The notes under the pieces: generated by a model
The model's input: the letters and a program-made list of their open reading frames with translations, nothing else
What the model was told of the DNA's origin: nothing
The model's database searches: none
Shown here: in pieces, positions 1 to 7,742 of the stretch
Layout of the letters: the number at the start of each line of letters is the position of its first letter
How positions within the stretch are numbered: position 1 is the stretch's first letter
Source of the DNA: Rhodospirillaceae bacterium
GTDB taxonomy: Bacteria; Pseudomonadota; Alphaproteobacteria; SMXQ01
Direction: 5' to 3'
DNA length: 39,308 nucleotides
Assembly: GCA_947474495.1 (NCBI GenBank)
Contig: CANJIM010000028.1
Span: 1-39,308 of the forward strand
Made by a program: the position numbers and the translations under genes

Positions 1-1173
1 ATCCTCGGTCTCGACGCCGACGTGCGCGCCGCCATCGCCCAGCACGGCATCCGCAATGCGCTGCTCACCTCGATCGCGCCGACCGGCACCATCTCGCTGC
101 TCGCCGACAATGTCTCGTCGGGCCTCGAGCCGGTGTTCAGCTTCACCTATACGCGCCGCATCCTGCTGCCCGACGGCACGCGCCAGGAAGAAGAAGTCAG
201 CGACTATGCCTTCCGCCTGTTCAAGCGCCTGAAGGGCGATAACGTCCCGCTGCCCGATTACTTCGTGGACGCTCAGGTGCTGGCGCCGGCCGACCATGTG
301 AAGATGCAGGCCGTGGTGCAGAAATACGTCGATAGCTCGATCTCCAAGACGATCAACATGCCGGTCGACATCGACTTCGATGACTTCAAGAGCGTCTATC
401 TGCAGGCCTACGAGCAGGGCTGCAAGGGCTGCACGACCTACCGGCCGAATGACATCACCGGCTCGGTGCTGGAAGTGAAGCCGCAGAAGGACAAGGAAGA
501 AGGCCAGCAGGAGCTGCCGCTCGAAAAACAGCCGGCGCGCTTCACCGATCCGTTCGAGGCCGGCGGCGTCGTCTATATGACGCAGCCGCTCGACCGCCCC
601 GGCGAGCTGGCGGGCCGCACCTACAAGCTGCGCTGGCCCGAGAGCGAGCACGCCATGTACATCACGATCAACGACATCGTGCAGGACGGCCGCACGCGCC
701 CCTTCGAGATCTTCGTGAACTCGAAGAACATGGAGCATTTCGCCTGGACCGTCGGCCTGACGCGCATGATTTCGGCGGTGTTCCGCCGCGGCGGCGACGT
801 CTCGTTCGTCGTCGAGGAATTGAAGGCGGTGTTCGATCCGCGCGGCGGTCAATGGATGGAAGGCCGTTACGTGCCGTCCTTGCTCGCCGCCATCGGCGAC
901 GTGATCGAGCAGCATATGGTCGAGATCGGCTTCATGCCGAACTCGAAGGAAAAGCGCGAAGGCCACTTGGAGCGCCAGGTGGTGAACCTGGCCGAGGCGC
1001 GCGGCCATGACCACGAGAATCACGATCATGGGCACGGCCACGACCACGCTCATGGTCCCAAGGCGGGACCCGATTCGCGCTTCCGCCAATGCCCGAAATG
1101 CGGCCAGGCCAGCCTGATCAAACAGGAAGGCTGCGACAGCTGCCTGAGCTGCGCCTATTCGAAGTGCGGGTAA
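1..1173 (+). CDS. nrdJ: Vitamin B12-dependent ribonucleotide reductase, C-terminal part (5' truncated by window)
   Basis: Class II ribonucleotide reductase, which makes deoxyribonucleotides using adenosylcobalamin. The frame is open from base 1, so the gene starts outside the window; 390 residues are visible. The first visible block carries the conserved APTGTIS segment followed by SGLEPVFSF, typical of the NrdJ catalytic barrel. A GCKGCTTYRP segment follows, and the C-terminus is a zinc-ribbon-like region with the cysteine pairs CPKC, CDSC, LSC and a final SKCG, the cysteines expected to re-reduce the active site. Just before it is a histidine-rich stretch (codons at about 1006-1056, eight His in 16 residues) that could bind metal. 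The family assignment is secure from the motifs; the role of the His stretch is inference. The next gene starts within a few bases on the same strand. Confidence 0.93.
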   Translation: MLGLDADVRAAIAQHGIRNALLTSIAPTGTISLLADNVSSGLEPVFSFTYTRRILLPDGTRQEEEVSDYAFRLFKRLKGDNVPLPDYFVDAQVLAPADHVKMQAVVQKYVDSSISKTINMPVDIDFDDFKSVYLQAYEQGCKGCTTYRPNDITGSVLEVKPQKDKEEGQQELPLEKQPARFTDPFEAGGVVYMTQPLDRPGELAGRTYKLRWPESEHAMYITINDIVQDGRTRPFEIFVNSKNMEHFAWTVGLTRMISAVFRRGGDVSFVVEELKAVFDPRGGQWMEGRYVPSLLAAIGDVIEQHMVEIGFMPNSKEKREGHLERQVVNLAEARGHDHENHDHGHGHDHAHGPKAGPDSRFRQCPKCGQASLIKQEGCDSCLSCAYSKCG

Positions 1174-1177
1174 GGGT

Positions 1178-1465
1178 GTGGGCGGACGAACAGGCTTCGT
1201 CCGCTCGCTACCGCGGCGCCTAGCCGCGCTGTTGCGTCTGCGGCCAATGCGCCGCGAGCATCCGACGGCAGCGTCAGCGTTCTACGACCTAGACGGCAAA
1301 TCCGACGTGCGCTGGGTGTATGATCTCGCCGGCGAGTGGCGTGAGATGGAATTTCATATGACCGACGGTTCGAAGCGAATCGTCTACAAACAGTCCCTCG
1401 AATCCGACTCGAGCCAGCCGGCGACGGTCCTGATCGCGGGCGGGTTGATGAAGTCCGAACGCTAA
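1178..1465 (+). CDS. Small hypothetical protein
   Basis: A 95-residue frame begins with GTG five bases after the nrdJ stop. The first 23 residues are arginine- and leucine-rich and look like read-through of non-coding sequence, so an in-frame ATG at 1247 (72 residues) may be the true start. The later part, with YDLDGKSDVRWVYDLAGEW and then MTDGSKRIVYKQSLE, has balanced composition and no long hydrophobic segment, as in a small soluble protein. I do not recognise a family. Its stop overlaps the stop of the convergent cytochrome b561 gene by 4 bases. There is no clear ribosome binding site for either start. It is probably real because the region is otherwise tightly packed, but it could be a chance frame. 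Confidence 0.45.
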   Translation: MGGRTGFVRSLPRRLAALLRLRPMRREHPTAASAFYDLDGKSDVRWVYDLAGEWREMEFHMTDGSKRIVYKQSLESDSSQPATVLIAGGLMKSER

Positions 1466-2040
1466 CCCCTGATCGTCCACATCTTGCGCAGCAAGCCCTC
1501 GCCCATGACCTGGTGCAGGAGCGCCATGGCCGCGTGGCCGATCAGATAAGCCCACATGACATTGGCGAGCGCGCCGTGCCAGTCGGCCAGCATATGGCCG
1601 AGGCGCGTCATGCTGCCATCCGCCGCCATCTGCATGTAAACGGCAAAGCCGGTCGCCGCGAGATAGGTCGCGAGCAAGAGGCCAAGGCCATGCACCGCAT
1701 TGGCGAAGGCGCTATGCGCCGTGCTGTCGGGCAATTGCAGCCGCGGCAGCGCCACGGCGTAAGCGCGCAGGTCGTCGATCACGGCGCGGCGGCGCGCGGC
1801 GGAAAACCACGGAACGAAGGCCCCGACGCCCGCTTCGCTGCGGCGGACCAACGTCCATATCCAGACAGCGATGATGACGCCGAAGCTGACGACGCCGACC
1901 CAGGCATGCAGCTGGAAGGCCGTCTCGATCGGGCGGCGCGGCGGATGCGGCTCCTCCATCACCAGGCTGATCAGCAATTGATGGGTGATCGACAGAGCGA
2001 GCAGGGCGTGCAGCGCCTTGCTGAGCAGACTATGGCGCAT
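1462..2040 (-). CDS. Cytochrome b561 family membrane protein
   Basis: Predicted 192-residue inner-membrane di-heme cytochrome of the prokaryotic b561 family, which moves electrons between quinol and other acceptors. Four hydrophobic segments are visible, each with a histidine suited to heme ligation: KALHALLALSITHQLL near residue 10, FQLHAWVGVVSFGVII near 45, NAVHGLGLLLATYLA near 115, and WHGALANVMWAYLIGHAAM near 160. The start at 2040 is preferred over longer in-frame options because GGAG lies five bases upstream of this ATG and the helix begins immediately after. The extra N-terminal sequence available upstream (to 2232) is polar and unlike the family. The gene is convergent with the small hypothetical gene and stands alone on its strand. 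Redox partner unknown. Confidence 0.85.
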   Translation of the reverse strand: MRHSLLSKALHALLALSITHQLLISLVMEEPHPPRRPIETAFQLHAWVGVVSFGVIIAVWIWTLVRRSEAGVGAFVPWFSAARRRAVIDDLRAYAVALPRLQLPDSTAHSAFANAVHGLGLLLATYLAATGFAVYMQMAADGSMTRLGHMLADWHGALANVMWAYLIGHAAMALLHQVMGEGLLRKMWTIRG

Positions 2041-2153
2041 GAGGACTCCGGACATTCCATGTGAGAACGCCGAAATCATACACTCCGGCAATCGGCGGCG
2101 ACAGCGCGCGAAATCATATTGCGTCGCATTGCCGATGCTAGCAGACCAACCTG

Positions 2154-2693
2154 TCATTCCGCTGACAGGTCGATCTCCGCTTTGAGCTTTTGCAAATAAG
2201 GGTCGTGAATGCCCAGCTCGTTCAGATGGCACAGCGTGTTTTCGAGATAATCACGGTTGCTGCCGCTGTTGCCGCTAGCGCCTTGGATCAGGCGCGCCGC
2301 CGCGGCGGTTTCCATTTTCCCGACATATTGCGCGTGGCTGCGGTCGGTGATGTAGGCCCAAGCCGTCGCCATGCGGCCATGCGTCGGCTCGCCGATCTGA
2401 ATGGTGACTTCCTTGCGCTGATAGACGCCGGTGATCAGTTCGCGTTCGTCCACCGTTTTCAGCACCGCCTCCATGTCGGCGTGGGACACATGGAAGGCAA
2501 CGCCGTGGCAGGAGCCGCCGCGGTCGAGGCCGAGCACCAGGCCGGGCTTTTCCGGCGTGCCGCGATAGCGTACCGACTGCACACAAAAGGCGCGGTGCCA
2601 GCCGCGCAAATAAGCCGGCTCTGATTCGATGTGGGGAAAGCCGGGGTTCCACATCAAGGAGCCGTAAGCGAAAATCCACATATCCGACGACAT
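2154..2693 (-). CDS. chaC: ChaC-like gamma-glutamylcyclotransferase
   Basis: Predicted cytosolic enzyme of 179 residues that cleaves glutathione or other gamma-glutamyl compounds to 5-oxoproline and an amine. The N-terminal motif WIFAYGSLMWNPGF is the diagnostic substrate loop of the ChaC family, followed by LRGWHRAFC and the RGTPEKPGLVLGLDRGG segment; the DERE sequence in VDERELITGVY carries the expected catalytic glutamate. The start at 2693 (MSSDMW) was chosen because the longer frame adds an arginine-rich stretch absent from the family; an ATG at 2681 is also possible. No strong Shine-Dalgarno is seen. It is divergent from the DUF2125 gene, with 149 bases between them that may hold promoters for both. 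No other glutathione gene is adjacent here, but gloB and a GST lie about 8 kb away. Confidence 0.85.
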   Translation of the reverse strand: MSSDMWIFAYGSLMWNPGFPHIESEPAYLRGWHRAFCVQSVRYRGTPEKPGLVLGLDRGGSCHGVAFHVSHADMEAVLKTVDERELITGVYQRKEVTIQIGEPTHGRMATAWAYITDRSHAQYVGKMETAAAARLIQGASGNSGSNRDYLENTLCHLNELGIHDPYLQKLKAEIDLSAE

Positions 2694-2842
2694 GACGCGG
2701 GGCGCACCAGATGCAGTGGTAAAATCTATCGAGCGACAGGATCGCACAGGATGTCTGCGGGCCGTCGACTCTTCGGTTCTTTCGGCTAGTATAAGCGCCC
2801 TAACGCCGCCCCGCACCCGTCGCAAATATTGTCCTCGCGTTC

Positions 2843-3892
2843 ATGACGAACATCACCCGCCGCCTGATGATTGTGACGCTGCTGGTTTTCCTGCTGGCGG
2901 GTCTCGGGCTGTCTGGCTTCTGGGTGTTCGGCGCCGATCGGCTGCGCGCCAATGTCGCCCAATGGGCCGAGCTGTGGCGATCCGAGGGCAATCTCGTCAC
3001 CTACAAGGCCTTCACCGTCAGCGGCTTCCCGCTCTATTTCCGCGCCCGGCTTGATGATTTCGCCATCGCCGGCGGCGGCGCGTCGTCGCCCTGGCGCTGG
3101 CAAGCGCCGGCCATCCTGCTGCGCGCCTCGCCCTTCGCGCCGACCCGCGCGCGCGCCGATTTCACCGGCGAGCATAAGGTCATCGCCGAGCTGTTCGGCG
3201 TGCCGGTCGCCTTCACCGCCGCCACCAAGGATGGCGTCGCCCGCGCGCAGCGCCGCGGCGACAGCCATATGGGCGGCGTCGAACTGCACAATTCCTCGCT
3301 CGTCGTCGAAGGGGTCAGCGGCATCTTCACCTTGAAAGAAGCCATCCTCGACGCCTTCCACACCCGCCGGGTCAGCGACAATACCAAGCCGAGCGCCGGT
3401 CTCACCGTGGCGCTCGACGAGCTCATCCTGCCCGTCGGGCTGCTGCCCGGCACGCTCGGCACACGAATCGATTCGCTCAATCTCGACGCCGAAGTGATGG
3501 GCGCCATCGGCCCTGAATTGAACACAGCAACCGTCGCCGGTTGGCGCGACGCCGGCGGCACCATCGAGGTCACCGCCTTCTCGCTGCGGTGGGGACCACT
3601 GCGTATCAAGGCCGAAGGCACCATGGCGCTCGACGGCAGCCTGCAACCGCTCGCCGCCTTCACCGCGACGATGAGCGGTTTTGCCGAAACCATGGATCTG
3701 CTTGTCGCCCAAGGCGCGATCGACGAGCGCGACGCCAGCGCCGCCAAAATGCTGCTGTCCTTACTGGCGAAAACGCCGCTCACCGGCGGCCCGCCGGAAA
3801 TCGCCGTGCCACTGACGATTCAGAACCAGCGGCTGTCGGTCGGACCTGTGCCGCTGTTCACGCTGCGGCCCATCGTCTGGCCGGCGACGTGA
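2843..3892 (+). CDS. DUF2125 domain protein (membrane-anchored)
   Basis: Protein of 349 residues whose function is not established. Residues 8-28 form a single hydrophobic segment (LMIVTLLVFLLAGLGLSGFW) acting as signal anchor, so the rest should face the periplasm. The WxxxxTYxxFxVSGFPLYFRARLDDFAIAG pattern near residues 45-75 is characteristic of the alphaproteobacterial DUF2125 family, whose members resemble lipid- or envelope-associated repeat proteins. Length fits the family. The exoD gene follows 26 bases downstream on the same strand, so the two may be cotranscribed. A TATAAG sequence at 2790-2795 could be a -10 element but lacks a convincing -35. Family membership is well supported; an envelope role is inference from the anchor and from exoD next door. 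Confidence 0.82.
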   Translation: MTNITRRLMIVTLLVFLLAGLGLSGFWVFGADRLRANVAQWAELWRSEGNLVTYKAFTVSGFPLYFRARLDDFAIAGGGASSPWRWQAPAILLRASPFAPTRARADFTGEHKVIAELFGVPVAFTAATKDGVARAQRRGDSHMGGVELHNSSLVVEGVSGIFTLKEAILDAFHTRRVSDNTKPSAGLTVALDELILPVGLLPGTLGTRIDSLNLDAEVMGAIGPELNTATVAGWRDAGGTIEVTAFSLRWGPLRIKAEGTMALDGSLQPLAAFTATMSGFAETMDLLVAQGAIDERDASAAKMLLSLLAKTPLTGGPPEIAVPLTIQNQRLSVGPVPLFTLRPIVWPAT

Positions 3893-3918
3893 ACGCACTG
3901 GATCGCCCGGGGACCGCC

Positions 3919-4617
3919 ATGATGACGCCCGCAGAAGACCTGCCGCCCGATGAGGCGCCGAAGGACGCAGCGAGCGAGCATCCCAAGCGGCCGGCGCACA
4001 TCAAGACGTCCGAGGTGCTCCGCCTGCTCCGCGAGGACGCCAAGGACCAAGACAGCATCACGGTCGGCTGGCTCGTCGCCCGCCTCGGCACGCGCGCCTT
4101 CGGCGCCATTATCCTGCTGATGGCGCTGCCCAACATCACGCCGCAGATTCCCGGCATGTCGACCATCTTCGGCCTGCTCATCATGCTGCCCGCCGTGCAG
4201 ATCATGATCGGCCTGTCGCAGATGTGGCTACCCGGATTCATGGCGCGCCAGACCATGTCCGGCGTTACCGTCGGCAAGATCCTCGCCTTCGCCATTCCCT
4301 GGGTCGAGCGCATGGAGCGGCTGATCAAGCCGCGCTTCGAATTCCTCATGAGCCCGCCGGCGGAAAACCTCGTCGGCGCTGCCGTGCTGTTCCTCGGCTT
4401 CATCCTGTTCCTGCCGATTCCGGGCGGCAATTTCCTGCCGGCCCTCGCCTGCGCCCTGATGGCGCTCGGCATGCTCGAGCGCGACGGCCTGTTCATCATG
4501 GCCGGCCTCGGAATCGCCGTCGGCGCGATGGTGGTGGTGGCGCTGGTGATCGGCGGGCTGTTCCACCTCGTCGATCAGTACTGGCACAGCTTGGTGCACT
4601 TCATTTCGAGCTGGTAG
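3919..4617 (+). CDS. exoD: ExoD family exopolysaccharide synthesis protein
   Basis: Integral membrane protein of 232 residues. It matches the ExoD family, first described from Sinorhizobium exopolysaccharide mutants but with no defined biochemical activity. After a polar N-terminus it has hydrophobic segments around AFGAIILLMALPNITPQIPG, IFGLLIMLPAVQIMIGL, LVGAAVLFLGFILFLPIPGG and a long C-terminal helix rich in Val and Ala. The paired P-x-P-G turns (ITPQIPG and LPIPGGN) are typical. The start at 3919 is one of two adjacent ATG codons preceded by CGGGGA; the same frame is open far upstream but that part overlaps the DUF2125 gene and is arginine-rich noise. It converges on tyrC with a 14-base gap. 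Confidence 0.85.
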   Translation: MMTPAEDLPPDEAPKDAASEHPKRPAHIKTSEVLRLLREDAKDQDSITVGWLVARLGTRAFGAIILLMALPNITPQIPGMSTIFGLLIMLPAVQIMIGLSQMWLPGFMARQTMSGVTVGKILAFAIPWVERMERLIKPRFEFLMSPPAENLVGAAVLFLGFILFLPIPGGNFLPALACALMALGMLERDGLFIMAGLGIAVGAMVVVALVIGGLFHLVDQYWHSLVHFISSW

Positions 4618-4631
4618 GCGCGAGACTCGGC

Positions 4632-5597
4632 TTAAGCTTGGCCGGCCTTGACGATGCTGCGACGAATCTCGCGTGTCTTGGCGAATTTCTTCTGCAGCTT
4701 GTCACCCTGATCCCAACGGATCGCCCGCTGCATCGCCGACAAATCCTCGTTCAAGCGGCCGAGCATCTCCAGCACGGCCTCTTTGTTATTGAGGAAGATG
4801 TCGCGCCACATCACCGGATCGGAGGCGGCGATGCGGGTAAAGTCGCGAAAGCCGCTGGCGGCATATTTGATCACTTCGCCGCGTAAGTGCTTTTCCAGCT
4901 CGGTCGCCGTGCCGACGATCGTGAAGGCGATGAGGTGCGGCAGATGCGAGGTGATCGCCAGCACGCGGTCGTGATGGGCGGCGTCCATCACGTCGACGTT
5001 GGAGCCGATGGCCTCCCAGAAGGCGCGCAGCTTGGCGGTCGCTTTCGGATCGCCGCCCTTGAGCGGCGTCAGAATCACCCAACGGCCCTCGAACAGTTCG
5101 GCGAAGCCGGACGTGGGCCCGGAATTCTCGGTGCCCGCAAGCGGATGGCCCGGCACGAAATGCACGCCCTTCGGCAGGAACGGCGCCATGTCCTTGATCA
5201 CGGTCTGCTTGACAGAGCCGACGTCGGTGACGATGGCGCCCGGCGCCAAATGCGGACCGATGGCTTGCGCCACGGCCTTGCAGGCGCCGACCGGCACGCA
5301 GACGACGACGAGATCGGCGCCCTTCACGGCCTTGGCCGGATCGCCGACCGCGCTATCGATGAAGCCGATCTTCTTGGCGGTGGCGCGCGTCGAGGCGGTG
5401 CGCGCCGTGCCGACGATCTCACCGACCAGGCCGTTCTTCTTAGCCGCCCAAGCGATCGACGAGCCGATATGGCCGAGACCGATCAGCGCCATTTTCTTGA
5501 ACAGCGGCGCGTGTTTGGCGACGGCTTTCTTCGCCGACGCTGTCTTCACGGGTTTTTTGGCGAGCTTCTTCGCCGGCGCTTTTTTCTTCGCGGCCAT
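4632..5597 (-). CDS. tyrC: Prephenate/arogenate dehydrogenase
   Basis: Catalyses oxidative decarboxylation in tyrosine synthesis, prephenate to 4-hydroxyphenylpyruvate or arogenate to tyrosine, with NAD(P). The protein has 321 residues. The Rossmann motif GLGHIGSSIAW lies at about residues 40-50, VVVCVPVG near 100, DVGSVKQ near 125, and the catalytic histidine region FVPGHPLAGTENSGP near 150. An unusual N-terminal extension of about 35 residues is alanine- and lysine-rich (13 Lys), before the Rossmann fold starts at MALIGLG. It is the last gene of the chorismate mutase-hisC-tyrC run: only one base separates the hisC stop from this ATG, so translation is probably coupled. Which substrate is preferred cannot be read from the sequence; the adjacent aminotransferase leaves either route possible. 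Confidence 0.92.
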   Translation of the reverse strand: MAAKKKAPAKKLAKKPVKTASAKKAVAKHAPLFKKMALIGLGHIGSSIAWAAKKNGLVGEIVGTARTASTRATAKKIGFIDSAVGDPAKAVKGADLVVVCVPVGACKAVAQAIGPHLAPGAIVTDVGSVKQTVIKDMAPFLPKGVHFVPGHPLAGTENSGPTSGFAELFEGRWVILTPLKGGDPKATAKLRAFWEAIGSNVDVMDAAHHDRVLAITSHLPHLIAFTIVGTATELEKHLRGEVIKYAASGFRDFTRIAASDPVMWRDIFLNNKEAVLEMLGRLNEDLSAMQRAIRWDQGDKLQKKFAKTREIRRSIVKAGQA

Positions 5598-5598
5598 G

Positions 5599-6726
5599 TC
5601 AGACGCCCTTCTTGAAATCGGCGAGCGCCGCGACGACGGCTTTCATCTCGGCCTCAAGGCCGATGGTGATGCGCAAGCTATCGGGCAGGCCGTATTTCGG
5701 CACCTGGCGGACGATGATGCCGCGCTCGGTGAGGAATTTGTCGGCCGCCTCCGCCGTCGCCGGATCGGCGAAGCGTACCAGCACGAAATTGGCGACAGAG
5801 GGGGCAACGCGATAGCCGAGCTTGGTCAGCTCGTCGGTCAACCAAATGCGCCAGCGCTCGTTATGGTCGCGCGCTTGACTGGTAAAGGCGACGTCCTCGA
5901 CGGCGGCGATGCCGGCCGCCTGAGTCGCCGAACCGACATTGAACGGCATGCGGATGCGGTTGAGGTGATCGATCATGCGCGCCGGCGCATAGGCCCAACC
6001 GAGGCGTAAGCCGCCCATGGCGTAGATCTTCGAGAAGGTGCGCGTCATGATGACGTTGTCGCCCTTGCCGACCGAGGCGTCGACCAGCTCCACGCCGGCT
6101 TCGTAATCGTTGGCGGTGACAAACTCGGCATAGGCCGCGTCGATCACCAGTACGACATTGTCCGGCAGACCGGCGCGCAGGCGCGTCATCTCGCCGTTCG
6201 GCAGATAGCTACCGGTCGGGTTGTTCGGATTGGAGATGTAGACCAGCTTGGTGCGCGGCGTGACTTTCGCCAGCAGCTTGTCGACATCGGCGGTGAGATT
6301 GGTCTCGCTCGCCGTGACCGGCAGCGCGCCGACCGAATGGGCGGCGATCGGATAGATCAGGAAGCCATGCTCGGAATAGAGCACCTCGTCGCCGGGGCCG
6401 GCGTAGGCCCGCGCCAGCAGACCGAGAATCTCGTCGGAGCCGGCGCCGCAGATGATGCGATCAGGATCGAGGCCATACCGCGCGCCGATCGCTTCGCGCA
6501 ACGCGACGGCGCCGCCGTCCGGGTAGCGGTGCATGCTGGCGGCGGCTTTGTTATAGGCCTCGACGGCGCGCGGGCTTGGGCCAAGCGCGCTCTCGTTCGA
6601 CGACAACTTCATCGGGTTGGCATTGCCGGCGATCTTCGACTTGCCGCCGACATAGGCTTCGATGGCGTCGATGCCCGGCCGCAGCACGGGGCCGCGCGCA
6701 ACCAACTCCGTCTTCTCGCTGCTCAC
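5599..6726 (-). CDS. hisC: Histidinol-phosphate / aromatic aminotransferase
   Basis: PLP-dependent class I/II aminotransferase of 375 residues, the usual HisC length. Visible features include KLSSNESALGPSP near residue 40 (substrate N-terminus), YPDGGAVALREAIG, the PLP-binding ISNPNNPTGSYLP and DAAYAEF segments, and the Schiff-base lysine in TRTFSKIYAMGGLRLGW near residue 235. Lying between chorismate mutase and prephenate dehydrogenase, it probably transaminates aromatic keto acids or prephenate as well as, or instead of, histidinol phosphate; that is inference from context and known for HisC2-type paralogues. Its ATG overlaps the upstream chorismate mutase stop by 4 bases and its stop is one base from tyrC. 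Confidence 0.9.
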   Translation of the reverse strand: MSSEKTELVARGPVLRPGIDAIEAYVGGKSKIAGNANPMKLSSNESALGPSPRAVEAYNKAAASMHRYPDGGAVALREAIGARYGLDPDRIICGAGSDEILGLLARAYAGPGDEVLYSEHGFLIYPIAAHSVGALPVTASETNLTADVDKLLAKVTPRTKLVYISNPNNPTGSYLPNGEMTRLRAGLPDNVVLVIDAAYAEFVTANDYEAGVELVDASVGKGDNVIMTRTFSKIYAMGGLRLGWAYAPARMIDHLNRIRMPFNVGSATQAAGIAAVEDVAFTSQARDHNERWRIWLTDELTKLGYRVAPSVANFVLVRFADPATAEAADKFLTERGIIVRQVPKYGLPDSLRITIGLEAEMKAVVAALADFKKGV

Positions 6727-7640
6727 TGACGCTGCCCGGCGCTTTTGCGCGGCGCGGTCTCTTCGTCGGAGAGAGTGGCGGCATAGGCGCCGAGCGTCAC
6801 GACATGCATCAAGGACGGGCCGACGGCGGCGGCGAACTGCGCCAACCGGCCATCATTCGGCGCGATGAAGCCGTCGATCTCGGCGAGATAGCGGGCAACA
6901 CCGCTGCGCGGCGCGTCGACGATATAGACCGGCGGCAGGCCGGCCGTCGACAAAGACGACGTCAGACGCGCGCGGCTCAATTCCTCAGAGGTCTCGATGA
7001 CCAGCAGCGAGCGGTCCTCGCCGGTCGCTTCCGGCGCAACGCGGGCGATGGCCACGGCCGACAGGGTGGCGCCGCGATCGCTGGCCGGCTCGTAGAACGG
7101 CAGGCGGGCGAAAACGCGCGGCTCGTCCGGTCCGGCGCCGAGCAGCATGGGCCACCAGGGAGCGGCCTCGCCCTGTTCGGGGAAGGGCAGCACGCCGACC
7201 GTGGCGCGGCCTTCGGAGACTTCGCGCATGACCTGGGAGACGCTCTGGCAAGCGATCATCGGCGTCGCCGCGCCGTAATGGTCGCGCGCCAAGTCCCATA
7301 GGCCCGGCGGGGTGTCCGGTCCGCCCGACAGCACGGCGACCGAGAACGGGCCCTGCAGGCGCAGCAGAGACGACATGATTTCGCGCCATAGGCGCACCAA
7401 GGAGGTCACCGGGAAGGGCCCGCTGTGGCGGCGGACCAAGCGGCGCAGCACCGAGGCCTCGCGGCCCGGGCGCAGATAGACAGCCGGCCCCTTGCCGGCG
7501 CCCTGAGCGGGGCCGGGGAGCTTGGCTTGGCCGATCTGCTCGGCGAGGGCGGCACGACGCATGAGCAAATCGTGAAGCGCAGTGTCGATCTGGTCGATCT
7601 CCCCGCGCAGATCGTCGAGAGTCGTTTTGCCGTCGCTCAT
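6723..7640 (-). CDS. Chorismate mutase with C-terminal prephenate-dehydratase-like domain
   Basis: A 305-residue protein. Residues 8-95 form an AroQ-type chorismate mutase: LDDLRGEIDQIDTALHDLLMRRAALAEQIG, then REASVLRRLVRRHSGPFP and LVRLWREIMSSLLRLQ, the three helices with the expected Arg, Lys and Glu residues. It converts chorismate to prephenate. The remaining 200 residues (FSVAVLSGG onwards) resemble the two-lobed prephenate dehydratase fold and perhaps an ACT-like end (SLLVIETSEELSRARL), but I do not see the TRF catalytic motif of active dehydratases, so this part may be regulatory only. First gene of the minus-strand operon, overlapping hisC by 4 bases. It is divergent from metX with 233 bases between start codons. 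Confidence 0.85.
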   Translation of the reverse strand: MSDGKTTLDDLRGEIDQIDTALHDLLMRRAALAEQIGQAKLPGPAQGAGKGPAVYLRPGREASVLRRLVRRHSGPFPVTSLVRLWREIMSSLLRLQGPFSVAVLSGGPDTPPGLWDLARDHYGAATPMIACQSVSQVMREVSEGRATVGVLPFPEQGEAAPWWPMLLGAGPDEPRVFARLPFYEPASDRGATLSAVAIARVAPEATGEDRSLLVIETSEELSRARLTSSLSTAGLPPVYIVDAPRSGVARYLAEIDGFIAPNDGRLAQFAAAVGPSLMHVVTLGAYAATLSDEETAPRKSAGQRQ

Positions 7641-7707
7641 GTGGTTAAAACCGCCGAAAAAGGGGCATAAGTCATAGTCCTAGCGGGTTGCAAAATCAAA
7701 GAAAACA

Positions 7708-7737
7708 TTGACAGTCCAGGCCCTGGACCCTAGCTAT
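7708..7737 (+). promoter_or_regulatory. Predicted metX promoter with palindromic operator in the spacer
   Basis: TTGACA at 7708-7713 is a perfect -35. With the rhizobial form, ATTGAC (7707-7712), a 17-base spacer and CTAGCT (7730-7735) match CTTGAC-N17-CTATAT well. Between the two elements, GTCCAGG (7714-7720), one C, and CCTGGAC (7722-7728) form a perfect 7-1-7 palindrome, a good candidate binding site for a dimeric repressor that would block RNA polymerase. Transcription would start near 7743, giving a leader of about 130 bases for metX. The promoter is read directly from sequence; the regulator is unknown. Confidence 0.6.
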
Positions 7738-7742
7738 CACAG

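Noticed and set aside
2786-3712. Minus-strand open frame of 308 codons opposite the DUF2125 gene
   Set aside because: Antisense to a recognisable family protein with a signal anchor; the composition (Glu/Gly/Ala/Arg/Asp runs) is shadow-like and there is no ribosome site.
3541-3918. Longer N-terminus for ExoD
   Set aside because: The extension lies inside the DUF2125 gene in another frame and is Arg/His-rich; the ATG pair at 3919 with CGGGGA is better.
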